A stretch of 64,000 bases of DNA from Roseithermus sacchariphilus. Its GTDB lineage: Bacteria > Bacteroidota > Rhodothermia > Rhodothermales > MEBIC09517. The first letter of the stretch is position 1, and each line of letters starts with the position of its first letter. The stretch covers positions 620,001-684,000 of the forward strand of contig CP030158.1 in NCBI GenBank assembly GCA_003285105.1. The letters run 5' to 3'. Under the pieces are notes generated by a model. That model saw nothing but the letters and a program-made list of their open reading frames with translations, did no database searches and was not told where the DNA came from. This document shows, one piece after another, positions 10,609 to 19,175 of this stretch. Made by a program: the position numbers and the translations under genes.

Positions 10609-10695
10609 CCAGGGACCAGGGGCCAGGGTCGAAGGGCGCTCGCCCCGATGCCGCGCGGCCTTGACCGACCTTCGTCCTTCGTCCATCCTTCGTCC
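10609..10695. repeat. Heptanucleotide STRR-like repeat in sheath/tube spacer
   Basis: The 113-bp spacer between sheath 1 and tube 1 contains CCAGGGA, CCAGGGG, CCAGGGT, CGAAGGG in direct succession (10609-10636), then TTCGTCC twice (10671-10684) and a third copy at 10689-10695. The 7-bp register resembles short tandemly repeated repetitive (STRR) sequences. No gene or hairpin is seen. Confidence 0.6.
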
Positions 10696-10719
10696 TTCTC
10701 ATCCTCACCCCCCTGACCC

Positions 10720-11160
10720 ATGGCAACCTTTCGGGAACGCCCTTACAGCCAGTTCAACTTCATCGTCGAGATCGACGGCCTGGACCGGGCCGGCTTTCAG
10801 GAGGTGAGCGGCCTCGGCATGGAGATCAACGTGGCCGAATACCGCGAGGGCAATGAACTGGACAACGCCCCGCGCAAGATCACCGGGCTCTACAAGGTGC
10901 CGGACGTCACGCTCAAGCGGGGCGTCATCGGTGCGCTGGACCTCTACGAGTGGCTCAACGAGGTGCGCAACGGCTCGCAGGACGCCCTGCGCTCGGTGTC
11001 CATCCAGATGCTGAGTGAGGACCGCGCCACGGTGGCGATGGCCTGGCAGCTCTCCAACGCCCGTCCGATGAAGTACACCGGCCCGACGCTCAACGGCACG
11101 GGGACCGACGTGGCCGTGGAGGAGCTGGTGCTCGCCTGCGAACGGATCGACGTCGAATAA
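10720..11160 (+). CDS. Tail tube protein 1 (Pvc1/Afp1-like, Hcp fold)
   Basis: 146 residues. The pattern YSQFNFIVEIDGLDRAGFQEVSGL, then the VTLKRG motif and the C-terminal EELVLACERIDVE, is typical of the T4 gp19-like/eCIS inner tube family, whose hexameric rings stack to form the rigid tube. The length is typical. No SD motif precedes the ATG. A second tube gene lies after sheath 2, as in Afp and PVC clusters. Confidence 0.93.
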   Translation: MATFRERPYSQFNFIVEIDGLDRAGFQEVSGLGMEINVAEYREGNELDNAPRKITGLYKVPDVTLKRGVIGALDLYEWLNEVRNGSQDALRSVSIQMLSEDRATVAMAWQLSNARPMKYTGPTLNGTGTDVAVEELVLACERIDVE

Positions 11161-11179
11161 CCCGCCGCGACGCACGCCC

Positions 11180-14062
11180 ATGGAGATCGCCCCGCCCATC
11201 CTGCCCGGGATCACCTTCACGGTGGCCGCGCCGCCTCCGAGCGAGGTGCTGCCCCGCATGGACATCGCCGCCTTCGTCGGCATGGCCGCCTGCGGGCCGC
11301 TGCACCGGCCGGTGGTGGTGGAGGATGCCGGGGCGTTCCGCGCCATCTTCGGGCCGGACCTGGCGCTGGCCCGGGACCCGGAGCGGAACGAAACGGCCGT
11401 GGGACTGCTGGGTCCGGCCGTCGAGGCGTTCTTCCGCAACGGTGGGCGGCGGTGCTGGGTCGTTCGCGTGGCGGACGCGGCGGTGGCGGTCACCCACCGC
11501 TTTGCCGTCCCCGGCCTCTACCCGCAGGACCCGCCGGCGCTGGCGCGGGCGCGGTGCCCGGGGAGTTGGGCGGCCGGCCTGCGCACGGGCGCGGTGCTGC
11601 ACGGCCTCGGCCTCCGGCCGCTGGCCTTCACCGCCGCCGGACGCCCCGGCGCCCCGGACGCGGTGGACCGCCTCGTGGTGCAGGTGCAGGAGCCTCCCGG
11701 CGCGGTCCTGGTGGGGGATCTGCTGCGGCTGGTCTTCGAGGACGGAACGCTGCTGCTCGCTGCCATCGATGCCGTTGCGCGGACGGAGGGCCGCCTGCAC
11801 CTCTCGGCCGCCTCGCAGGTCTTCTGGCTCCAGGCGCCTCCCGGCACCGCGCCCGAGGCCGTCTCCGACCTCGGTCCGGACACGCTGACGACGATCCACC
11901 CGACCCGGACAGAGGTCGAGGCGCTCACGCTGCGGACCGCCGAGCGGCTGCGCTTCGACCTGCTCGTGTGGGACGGCCAGGCGCTGCAAACCCGCCTGGC
12001 AGACCTGGCCTTCGACCCCCGGCACCCCCGCGCCTGGACGCGCCTGCCCGACGACCTCGCCCTCTACCCCCGGCCCGGACGCCGCACCGACGACGCGCTC
12101 GACCCGCTGGCCCGGGAGGCCGCCCGGCCGCGCTTCCCCCTGGCCGGCCCGGCGTCCCCGCCCCCCTGCTACCTGCCCCTCGGCATGGCGACCCGGCCGG
12201 ACCCCGACCGCACGGAGGCGGCCTTCGGGCCGGCCCGCTTCCTGCCCCCCCTCCAGCAGAACGGCCTCGCCCGGTTCGACGCCGCCCTGTTCCTCGACCC
12301 GGACCTCGCCCCGCTCGGCACGCGCACGCTGGCGACCGCTGCGTTCGACCGGCTCTACGTGCAGGAACGGCCGCTGAGCGGCCTGCACAGCCTGTTTCCC
12401 GTCGACGAGGTGACGCTCCTGGCCGTGCCGGACGCCGTGCAGCGCGGCTGGGACCCCGCCGAGGTGGTCCTGCCCGGCGTGCTGGACGCCCCGACGCTCA
12501 CCCCCATCCCGCCCCCGGACGCACGCGGCGTCTACACGCTGACGTGGAGCCCCGTCTTCGCCCCCGAGCCCCCCCACGCGCCGGTGCCCACCTACCGCGT
12601 CGAAGAAGCCGCAGAGCCCACCTTCGCCGAACCGACCGTCCGGTACGAAGGAGCCGACACACAGGTCGGCCTGCCCGTCCCCCTCGACGGTGCGCAGACG
12701 CTGTTCTACCGCGTCCGGGCGGAGCAGGACGGACGGGTCGGCCCCTGGTCCAACACCGAGGCGACCGTCGTCCCGCCCCGGGCCTTCGATCCGTGCCGCC
12801 GGGTGCCGGCCCCGCTTCCCCTCGTCCGGCTCGCCGATGCGCCACCGGACAGCCCGCCCGCCGCCGAGGCCGGCCTGCGGCTGGCCTGGCCGGACGTGCC
12901 GGGCGTGGATCGCTTCGTGCTCCAGCAGGCCCGCGACCCCGGCTTCCTCACGGCCATCCCCGTCGACCCCGACCGGTTCGAGCGCCTCGTCGTCGACGGC
13001 ACCTCGCTCGTCAGCGTCCGGGCCGCGCCCTCGACGATGGCGGTGTACTACCGCGTCCGGGCGGAGCAGGACGGACGCCCCGGCCCCTGGTCCAACACGG
13101 TCGCCGTGTACGAGGCCACGGCGCGGGTGCAGGTGGTCGAGCGGCCGGCGGCGTACCGGAGCCGCCCGCTGCTGGACGTGCAACGCGCCCTGCTGCGCTT
13201 CTGCGCGGCGCGGGGCGACGTGCTGGCCGTCCTGGCGCTGCCGTCCCACTACCGGCGGGAGGACGCGCTGGCGCACCGGGGCCTGCTGACCCCGGCGGCC
13301 GAGGACGACCGGGTCGCCGAGCCGCCCCCGGCGGAAAGCGGTCCGCGTGTGCTGCCCCTCTCGCCGGACGAAGCGCGCGCGCTGAGCTATGGCGCGCTGT
13401 ACCACCCGTGGCTCTACACGCGCCGCGCCGCCTCCGGCGAGGTCGCACCCGGCCAGGCCGCACCCGGCGAGCCGGCCCCGGCGTTTCGGCTCGTCCCGCC
13501 CGACGGCGCAGCCACGGGTATGATGGCGGCACAGGCCCTCCAGCACGGAGCCTGGGTCGCCCCCGCCCATCGCGTGTTGCACGGCCCGACGGCGCTGGCT
13601 CCGGCGCTCGACCGGGACGACTGGGCGGCGGCCTATCGGGCCGGGATCAACCTCGTCCGCCAGGAGCCGCCGGGCTTCCTGACGATGAGCGCGCTGACCC
13701 TCAGCCCCGAGGCCGACCTCCAGCCGATCAACGTGCGCCGCCTGCTGATCCTGCTGCGCCGCCTCGTGCTGCGCGAGGGGCCGACCTACGTCTTCGAGAC
13801 GAACGACCCGGCCACCCGGCGGCGGCTCTACTACCTGTTCGACGCGCTGCTGGCCGATCTGTACCGGCGCGGCGCGCTGGCCGGCGCCGCTCCGGCCGAA
13901 GCCTATCGCATCGTCACCGACGAGACGATCAACCCGCCGCCGAGCGTCGACCAGGGCCGGCTCCTGGTCGAGTTGCGCGTGGCGCCCTCACGACCGCTCG
14001 CCTTCCTCACCGTCCGCCTCGTGCAGCACGGCCCCGAAGGCTTCCGCCTGGAGGAGAGCTAG
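11180..14062 (+). CDS. Contractile sheath protein 2 with inserted FN3-like modules
   Basis: 960 residues, far longer than usual sheaths. The N-terminal region (APPILPGITFTVAAPP, then DIAAFVGMAACGPLHRPV) and the C-terminal region (LQPINVRRLLILLRRLV, YVFETNDPATRRRLYYLFD, LVELRVAPSRPLAFLTVRL) belong to the sheath family. Between them two related modules at about residues 450-535 and 560-648 each end in YRVRAEQDGR followed by GPWSNT, which fits fibronectin type III-like domains. A short Ala/Pro/Gly-rich repeat follows near residue 755. It is probably the baseplate-proximal sheath ring or a decorated sheath subunit. Confidence 0.88.
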   Translation: MEIAPPILPGITFTVAAPPPSEVLPRMDIAAFVGMAACGPLHRPVVVEDAGAFRAIFGPDLALARDPERNETAVGLLGPAVEAFFRNGGRRCWVVRVADAAVAVTHRFAVPGLYPQDPPALARARCPGSWAAGLRTGAVLHGLGLRPLAFTAAGRPGAPDAVDRLVVQVQEPPGAVLVGDLLRLVFEDGTLLLAAIDAVARTEGRLHLSAASQVFWLQAPPGTAPEAVSDLGPDTLTTIHPTRTEVEALTLRTAERLRFDLLVWDGQALQTRLADLAFDPRHPRAWTRLPDDLALYPRPGRRTDDALDPLAREAARPRFPLAGPASPPPCYLPLGMATRPDPDRTEAAFGPARFLPPLQQNGLARFDAALFLDPDLAPLGTRTLATAAFDRLYVQERPLSGLHSLFPVDEVTLLAVPDAVQRGWDPAEVVLPGVLDAPTLTPIPPPDARGVYTLTWSPVFAPEPPHAPVPTYRVEEAAEPTFAEPTVRYEGADTQVGLPVPLDGAQTLFYRVRAEQDGRVGPWSNTEATVVPPRAFDPCRRVPAPLPLVRLADAPPDSPPAAEAGLRLAWPDVPGVDRFVLQQARDPGFLTAIPVDPDRFERLVVDGTSLVSVRAAPSTMAVYYRVRAEQDGRPGPWSNTVAVYEATARVQVVERPAAYRSRPLLDVQRALLRFCAARGDVLAVLALPSHYRREDALAHRGLLTPAAEDDRVAEPPPAESGPRVLPLSPDEARALSYGALYHPWLYTRRAASGEVAPGQAAPGEPAPAFRLVPPDGAATGMMAAQALQHGAWVAPAHRVLHGPTALAPALDRDDWAAAYRAGINLVRQEPPGFLTMSALTLSPEADLQPINVRRLLILLRRLVLREGPTYVFETNDPATRRRLYYLFDALLADLYRRGALAGAAPAEAYRIVTDETINPPPSVDQGRLLVELRVAPSRPLAFLTVRLVQHGPEGFRLEES
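14051..14057 (+). promoter_or_regulatory. Ribosome binding site of tube 2 inside the end of sheath 2
   Basis: GAGGAG at 14051-14056 lies within the last codons of sheath 2, 8 nt before the tube 2 ATG at 14065. It selects this start in a frame that is open far upstream. Confidence 0.5.
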
Positions 14063-14064
14063 CC

Positions 14065-14520
14065 ATGGCCGATGCCCGCCCCTTCACCGCCTTCAACTTC
14101 CTCGTCGAACTGCTGCTCGACGGCGAGAGCAAGCCGCTCTGCAACGCGGGCTTCTCGGCCTGCGACGGGCTGGAGATGACCATGCAGCCGAAGACCTACC
14201 AGGAGGGCGGTAACAATGCCACGCAGTTCCACCGGGCCGGACCGCTCGGCTATGGGACGCTCACCCTCAAGCGCGGCATGACCGACTCGCTCGACCTGTG
14301 GACCTGGTTCAGCCGCTTCTCGAACGGCGAGTATGCCCTCCGCGCAACCGGCGTCGTGGTCCTGCTCAGCGCCGACCGCCGCAACGAGCAGGCCCGCTTC
14401 GTGCTGACGCGCTGCCTCCCGGTGAAGCTCCGGGCGCCGTCGCTCAGCGCCCAGGACGGGCTCCTCGCCATCGAGGAGCTGCAGATCGCCTACGAGCGCC
14501 TGCGCCTCGAAACGCCGTAA
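14065..14520 (+). CDS. Tail tube protein 2 (Pvc5/Afp5-like)
   Basis: 151 residues from the ATG at 14065, two bases after the sheath 2 stop. FTAFNFLVELLLDGE, the GFSACDGLEM motif, GTLTLKRGMTDSLDLW and the C-terminal AIEELQIAYERLRLE match the tube family. In Afp/PVC, Pvc5-type proteins form the first tube ring at the baseplate, with Pvc1 above it. Pairing with the LysM protein downstream supports a baseplate-adaptor role. Confidence 0.92.
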   Translation: MADARPFTAFNFLVELLLDGESKPLCNAGFSACDGLEMTMQPKTYQEGGNNATQFHRAGPLGYGTLTLKRGMTDSLDLWTWFSRFSNGEYALRATGVVVLLSADRRNEQARFVLTRCLPVKLRAPSLSAQDGLLAIEELQIAYERLRLETP

Positions 14521-14537
14521 CCCATCCCCCCGGCCCC

Positions 14538-15344
14538 ATGCCCCAGGAACCCGCCATCGAACGCGCCGAGATCCGCGAGATCCGCTGGCTCGACGGCCGC
14601 GACGAGCCCGAGGAAGTCCCCGAGACGCCCCCCGTGCGCGTCCAGTTCAACCCGCAAACGCTCAAGGTCAACTATACCAACCAGAAGGCCGGCGGCGACC
14701 AGCCCGAGGGCTCGGCCGTGCAGTTCGTCGGCCGCGGCACGACCAAGCTGGCCGTCGACCTGCTCTTCGACGTCACCGGCCCCCCGGACGACGACGGCGA
14801 GCCGGTGAACGACGTGCGGAAGCTGACGGAGAAGCTGTTCTACTTCATGAAGCCGAAGCCGACGGACGAGCAGGACAAGTTCGTCCCGCCCGGTGTGCGC
14901 TTCCTCTGGGGGTCGTTCCTGTTCGACGGGGTGATGGACTCGATGAACGAGACGCTGGACTTCTTCTCCAGCGATGGCCGTCCGCTCCGCGCGACCGTAT
15001 CGATCGCCCTCTCTCAGCAGGAGTTGCGCTTTCGGTTCAACGAAGGCGCCGGGGCGGCGGCCGGCACGCAGCCGCAGGCCGAAGCCCGTGCCGGCGACTC
15101 GGTGCAGCAACTCGCCGCCCGGCAGGGCCGCCCCGGCGACTGGAAGGCCATCGCGGCCGCCAACGACATCGAAAACCCGCGCAACCTCACGCCCGGCCTT
15201 CGGCTGAGCCTGACGAAGCCCTCCGTGTCCGTCAACGCCCCGCGGGCGTCCGTCCAGGGGCCGTCGGCCTCCGCCGGCACGCCGGCCGCTTCGGTCCAGA
15301 CCGGCTTCGGCGGTCGCGGCGGCCTCAGCGGCAGCCTGGGATGA
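14538..15344 (+). CDS. LysM-domain tube/baseplate linker (Pvc7/Afp7-like)
   Basis: 268 residues from the ATG at 14538. The N-terminal domain has VRVQFNPQTLKVNYTNQ, RGTTKLAVDLLFDVT and PPGVRFLWGSFLFDGVMDSM, typical of the CIS tube-associated gp53-like family. A LysM domain (about residues 184-230: AGDSVQQLAARQGRPGDWK) follows an Ala-rich linker. The C-terminus is a low-complexity Ser/Ala/Gly tail with SVNAPRASVQGPSASAGTP. It connects the tube to the hub and wedges. The C-rich leader has no SD motif. Confidence 0.9.
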   Translation: MPQEPAIERAEIREIRWLDGRDEPEEVPETPPVRVQFNPQTLKVNYTNQKAGGDQPEGSAVQFVGRGTTKLAVDLLFDVTGPPDDDGEPVNDVRKLTEKLFYFMKPKPTDEQDKFVPPGVRFLWGSFLFDGVMDSMNETLDFFSSDGRPLRATVSIALSQQELRFRFNEGAGAAAGTQPQAEARAGDSVQQLAARQGRPGDWKAIAAANDIENPRNLTPGLRLSLTKPSVSVNAPRASVQGPSASAGTPAASVQTGFGGRGGLSGSLG

Positions 15345-15369
15345 GGACGTGACGAACCGTTAAGGCCCT

Positions 15370-15474
15370 CCCATCCCCCATCCCCCATTCCGCACTCCCC
15401 ATCCCCCATTCCGCACTCCCCATTCCCCATTCCGCACTCCCCATCCCCCATTCCGCACTCCCCATTCCCCATTC
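15370..15474. repeat. 15-unit heptanucleotide tandem array
   Basis: Fifteen contiguous 7-bp units in perfect register: CCCATCC, CCCATTC and CGCACTC in an irregular order. The array fills nearly all of the spacer between the LysM gene and the DUF5908-like gene and ends two bases before the ATG at 15477. It resembles cyanobacterial STRR heptamers. No spacer or dyad structure. Confidence 0.85.
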
Positions 15475-15476
15475 CC

Positions 15477-15650
15477 ATGAGCGTCATCATCAACGAATTC
15501 GAAGTGGTCGTCGAGCCGCCGCCGCGGCCGACGCCGGCGGTGCCGGAGCCTCCGGACCGCGAGCGCCCGCCGCCGGCGCCGGCGCCGCACCTGCTGCGGG
15601 CGCTGCTCGAGCGCGAGGAACAGCGCCACCGGCGGCTCCGCGCCCACTGA
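15477..15650 (+). CDS. Small DUF5908-like eCIS protein (Pvc6 position)
   Basis: 57 residues: MSVIINEFEVVVEPPP, then a Pro-rich linker and a basic/acidic C-terminal helix (HLLRALLEREEQRHRRLR). Small proteins of this form (DUF5908 type) occur between the LysM protein and the hub in eCIS clusters. It was found by reading the spacer directly. The start directly abuts the heptamer array and has no SD motif. Its structural role is unknown. Confidence 0.7.
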   Translation: MSVIINEFEVVVEPPPRPTPAVPEPPDRERPPPAPAPHLLRALLEREEQRHRRLRAH

Positions 15651-15683
15651 CCTCCTCCCACGCCATCCGCCTTCGCCCCGACC

Positions 15684-16769
15684 ATGGGAAACCCCGGTAC
15701 CACACCGGCCCTGTACGCCGCCCGCCCCCGCCTGTCGGTCGCCGGCACCGACGTGCCCGACCTCGCCGACGACCTGCGGGCGCTGCTCGTGGAAGAGACG
15801 ACGGCGGGCCTCTACCGCTGCGAGGCGACGTTCGCCAACTGGGGCCCGGCCGGCGGCTCGGTCGGCTTCCGCTACCTCGACCGGCAGCGCTTCGACTTCG
15901 GCACGGCCCTGCGCGTGCGGGCCGGCTCGGGCGAGGCCGAGGGGCTGTTGTTCGAGGGGCACGTCACGGCCCTGGAAGCCCATTACCCCGCCCGGCGCCC
16001 CCCGGAGGTGACCATCCTCGCCGAGGACCGGCTGCAGGACCTGCGCATGACGCGGCGGACACGGGTGTTCGAGGACGCCTCGGACGCCGACGTCTTCCGC
16101 ACCATTGCCGCCGCCCACAGCCTGCGGCCCGACCTCGACCTGGACGGCCCCACCTACCGGGTCCTGGCGCAGGTCAACCAGAGCGACCTCGCCTTCCTGC
16201 GCGAGCGGGCGCGGGCCATCGACGCCGAGGTCTGGGTCGAGGGCACGACCCTGCACGCCCGCCCCCGCCCCCACCGCGGCGACGAAGCCATCGCGCTCAC
16301 CTACCTGGAGGGGCTGCACGAATTCCAGGTCCTCGCCGACCTCGCCGGGCAGCGCACGAGCCTGACCGTGAGCGGCTGGGACGTGGCCGCCAAGGAGGCC
16401 GTCCTCCACGAGAGCGACGAGGCCGCCATCCGGAGCGAGCTCAACGGCTTCGACAGCGGCGCGGCGGTGCTGCGGCAGGCCTTCGGCGCGCGGACCGAGC
16501 GGATCGTACACACGGCCCCCTTCACCCTGGAAGAAGCCCGTGCCCTGGCCGAAGCCGAGTTCCGCACCATGGCGCGGCGGTTCGTCACCGGCCACGGCCT
16601 CGCCGAGGGCGACGCCCGCCTGCGCGCCGGCGCCCGCGTGAACCTGCGCGGCCTCGGGCGGCTCTTCGAAGGCCCGTACACCCTCACCGCCGTCCAGCAC
16701 ACCTTCGACGAAGCCCACGGCTACCGCACCCGCTTCACCGTCGAGCGCCCCGGCATCCACCCGGCCTGA
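15684..16769 (+). CDS. Baseplate hub protein (phage late control gpD / VgrG N-terminal type)
   Basis: 361 residues. PRLSVAGTDVPDLADDLRALLVEE, FEGHVTALEAHYP and VTILAEDRLQDLRM are typical of gpD/gp27-like hub proteins, followed by the second barrel (YLEGLHEFQVLADL) and the C-terminal GPYTLTAVQHTFDEAHGY. Afp8/Pvc8 and VgrG carry hub and spike on one chain; here the spike is a separate gene 17 bp downstream. It forms the trimeric hub that passes the tube to the spike. Confidence 0.9.
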   Translation: MGNPGTTPALYAARPRLSVAGTDVPDLADDLRALLVEETTAGLYRCEATFANWGPAGGSVGFRYLDRQRFDFGTALRVRAGSGEAEGLLFEGHVTALEAHYPARRPPEVTILAEDRLQDLRMTRRTRVFEDASDADVFRTIAAAHSLRPDLDLDGPTYRVLAQVNQSDLAFLRERARAIDAEVWVEGTTLHARPRPHRGDEAIALTYLEGLHEFQVLADLAGQRTSLTVSGWDVAAKEAVLHESDEAAIRSELNGFDSGAAVLRQAFGARTERIVHTAPFTLEEARALAEAEFRTMARRFVTGHGLAEGDARLRAGARVNLRGLGRLFEGPYTLTAVQHTFDEAHGYRTRFTVERPGIHPA

Positions 16770-16786
16770 CCCCTCGCCCCCTACCC

Positions 16787-17506
16787 ATGCCCGCACCCCT
16801 CACCCTCGACCTCGACTTCGACCGGCGCCTGGCCGCCGGCTACGGCGGGCGGTTCTACGGCGTCTACCCCGCGCTCGTGGCCGGCATCGTCGACCCCGAC
16901 GGGCAGGGGCGGGTGAAGATCCGGCTGCCCTGGTCCCCGGACCCGGACGGCGCCTCCTACGAGGTCTGGGCCCGGCTGGCGACGCTGATGGCCGGCCCCG
17001 ACCGCGGTAGCTGGTTCATCCCGGACGTCGACGACGAGGTGCTGGTGTGCTTCGAGGCGGGCGATCCGCGGCATCCGTACGTCGTCGGCGCGCTCTGGAA
17101 CGGGCGCGACGCCCCGCCCGAACAGATGGACGGCGCCGGCAACAACCACCGCAAGGTGCTGCACTCCCGCAACGGCGTGACGATCACGCTGGATGACACC
17201 GACGGGCAGGAACAGCTCATCCTGGAGACGCCCGGCGGGCAGCGCGTCACGCTCCGGGACGGCCCCGGCACCATCGAGGTGCAGGACAGCAACGGCAACA
17301 CCGCCACGCTCGAAGCCGGCGGCATCACCGTCGAGTCCGCCGCGAAGGTGACCATCACCGCCGGGGCCACCGTCGAGGTCAACGCCGCGATGGTCAAGGT
17401 CAACGCCGGGATGTCGCAGTTCAGCGGGGTGGTGCAGGCAGACACCGTCATCACCAACGCCGTCATCAGCGCGAGCTACACCCCCGGCGCCGGCAACATC
17501 TGGTAG
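16787..17506 (+). CDS. Spike protein (baseplate assembly protein V / VgrG gp5 type)
   Basis: 239 residues. An OB-fold (GIVDPDGQGRVKIRLPWSP, then GSWFIPDVDDEVLVCFEAGD and PYVVGALWNG) is followed by a beta-helix-like needle (TLRDGPGTIEVQDSN, NTATLEAGGITVESAAKVTI). This matches the gp5/gpV central spike. It ends in a short Asn/Tyr-rich tail with no PAAR motif, and no PAAR gene was found nearby. Together with the hub gene it makes a split VgrG. Confidence 0.9.
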   Translation: MPAPLTLDLDFDRRLAAGYGGRFYGVYPALVAGIVDPDGQGRVKIRLPWSPDPDGASYEVWARLATLMAGPDRGSWFIPDVDDEVLVCFEAGDPRHPYVVGALWNGRDAPPEQMDGAGNNHRKVLHSRNGVTITLDDTDGQEQLILETPGGQRVTLRDGPGTIEVQDSNGNTATLEAGGITVESAAKVTITAGATVEVNAAMVKVNAGMSQFSGVVQADTVITNAVISASYTPGAGNIW

Positions 17507-17519
17507 ATCCGATTGCCCC

Positions 17520-19175
17520 ATGCCCCATCCCGTCGTCTGGCATAGCCCGTCTCCGCTCTGGCGCGATGCGCTCGCGGATGCCGATCGCCGCCGCTTCCGG
17601 CGGCCGGAGGTGCTGCGGTTCGCCACGGACGCGTTCGTGGACGACCTGCAGCAGCGGCTCGCCACCGACCCGGCGGGGCTGCGGGACCTCGTGCTCCGCG
17701 CCGAGTCGTGGCGCGCGCCGGATGCCGGCTGGCTCCCCGGCACGGCCGTCAACGGCACCCCGGCCTTCGACCCGGACGCCATCCCGACGCTGTTCCAGCC
17801 CGCCCATCAGCGCTTCTACCTCGTCGGTGCCACGCTGGCCTGCCAGGCCCGCGGGCTGCCGGACAAGGCCATCGACCCGAAGCGGGAGGAACGCGTGACG
17901 TTCGTCGTCCGCCGGCTCGTCTCCACGCGGGCCGACGGCGCCCTCCGGCCCTCCGACCCGGCCACGTTCGACGAATACGGCTGGGACGGGGCCGCGTGGG
18001 TTCGGATCGCCGACCCGGCGCAGGTGGACGCCCGCGAGGAGCGGCAGCCGCTCTTCCCGATGGTCTTCGGCGAGAACGGGCACCGGCGGCGGCTCCTGGC
18101 CGGGCTGATCCCGGCGGCCCGGCGCGAGGCGTACGAGGCCGCCCCGCGCGAAAACACCCCGCCGCCCCCTGCCGCCGACCTCGCCGGCGACCCCCTCGCC
18201 GATCCGCGCCGCGGCCTCTTCGACGCCGGCGTCCGGGACGCGCTCCGCCACCTGCGCGCCGCCCTCGACGCCCCGACCTCCCTCACCGACGCCGAGGCCC
18301 GGGACGTCCTGGCCTTCGCCCTGCTGGACCTGGCCGATTTCCTGAACCGGCACCTCACCCCGATCTGGCAGGCCGTCGAGGCAGGCAACCCGTCCGGCCT
18401 CGGCGGCGAGGCCCGCGCCGTCTACGACGCCCTCGACGCCCGCATCGGCGCGGGCACGCTGCGCTGGCGCACGGCGCTGGCCGACGTCTACGCGCACCGC
18501 ACCGCCCTGCTCGACGGGCAGCGCGAGGACGCCGCCCTGGCCCTCGTGCTCGACGGGCTGACGCGCCCGCAGATCCGCACCGGCATCGACGCGCTGGTGG
18601 GCCCCGCGCCCCCGCCCGGCACGGCGGAGACGAACCCGTTCGTCACCGCCCTCGAACGCCTGCTGGCCGCCACGCCCCCGCCCGGCCGCGACGCCTTCCC
18701 CGACGCCCCGCCCGAGGTGGACGTGGGCAGCGCCTCGGGCGCCGTCTACGTGATCCGGTGCGTGTACGACCGCCCCCGGTGCCACCCCTTCCGCCGGCCC
18801 CTCGTGAGCCCGCCTACCCAGGCCTTCCGGCTGGCCTCCTTCTTCCACCCGGACGCCCCCGCCCGTCCGGTGCGCATCACCATGCCGGTGGACACCAGCC
18901 TGAGCGGACTCCGCAAGTTTCCCCGGAACGTGTCCGTCCTCCTCTCCGACGAGTTGCGCAAGCAGATGGCCCGCGTCAAGGGCCTCTCGGCGCTGGAGGA
19001 CGGCGACGCCGGCGAGGCGCCGGAGTGGACGCTCGGCATGATCTGCTCGCTGTCCATCCCCATCATCACGATCTGCGCCCTGATCCTGCTGATGATCCTC
19101 GTGCAGCTCCTGAACATCGTGTTCTGGTGGCTGCCCTTCTTCAAGATCTGCTTCCCGATTCCGCTGAAAAAATGA
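17520..19175 (+). CDS. eCIS-associated protein with hydrophobic C-terminal hairpin
   Basis: 551 residues, no match to a phage structural family that I recognise. The soluble part (residues 1-500) is rich in Arg/Asp/Ala, with conserved-looking FVDDLQQRLATDP, FYLVGATLACQARGLPD and YVIRCVYDRPRC. Residues about 505-548 are strongly hydrophobic (MICSLSIPIITICALILL, then LVQLLNIVFWWLPFFKICF), giving two possible membrane helices. Its stop overlaps the gp25 start (AATGA). Proteins of this kind are frequent between spike and gp25 in eCIS clusters. A role in membrane contact or insertion is possible but unproven. Confidence 0.6.
   Translation: MPHPVVWHSPSPLWRDALADADRRRFRRPEVLRFATDAFVDDLQQRLATDPAGLRDLVLRAESWRAPDAGWLPGTAVNGTPAFDPDAIPTLFQPAHQRFYLVGATLACQARGLPDKAIDPKREERVTFVVRRLVSTRADGALRPSDPATFDEYGWDGAAWVRIADPAQVDAREERQPLFPMVFGENGHRRRLLAGLIPAARREAYEAAPRENTPPPPAADLAGDPLADPRRGLFDAGVRDALRHLRAALDAPTSLTDAEARDVLAFALLDLADFLNRHLTPIWQAVEAGNPSGLGGEARAVYDALDARIGAGTLRWRTALADVYAHRTALLDGQREDAALALVLDGLTRPQIRTGIDALVGPAPPPGTAETNPFVTALERLLAATPPPGRDAFPDAPPEVDVGSASGAVYVIRCVYDRPRCHPFRRPLVSPPTQAFRLASFFHPDAPARPVRITMPVDTSLSGLRKFPRNVSVLLSDELRKQMARVKGLSALEDGDAGEAPEWTLGMICSLSIPIITICALILLMILVQLLNIVFWWLPFFKICFPIPLKK

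Noticed and set aside
15370-15474. CRISPR-like array
   Set aside because: Units are 7 bp, contiguous and without spacers, and no cas genes are present.
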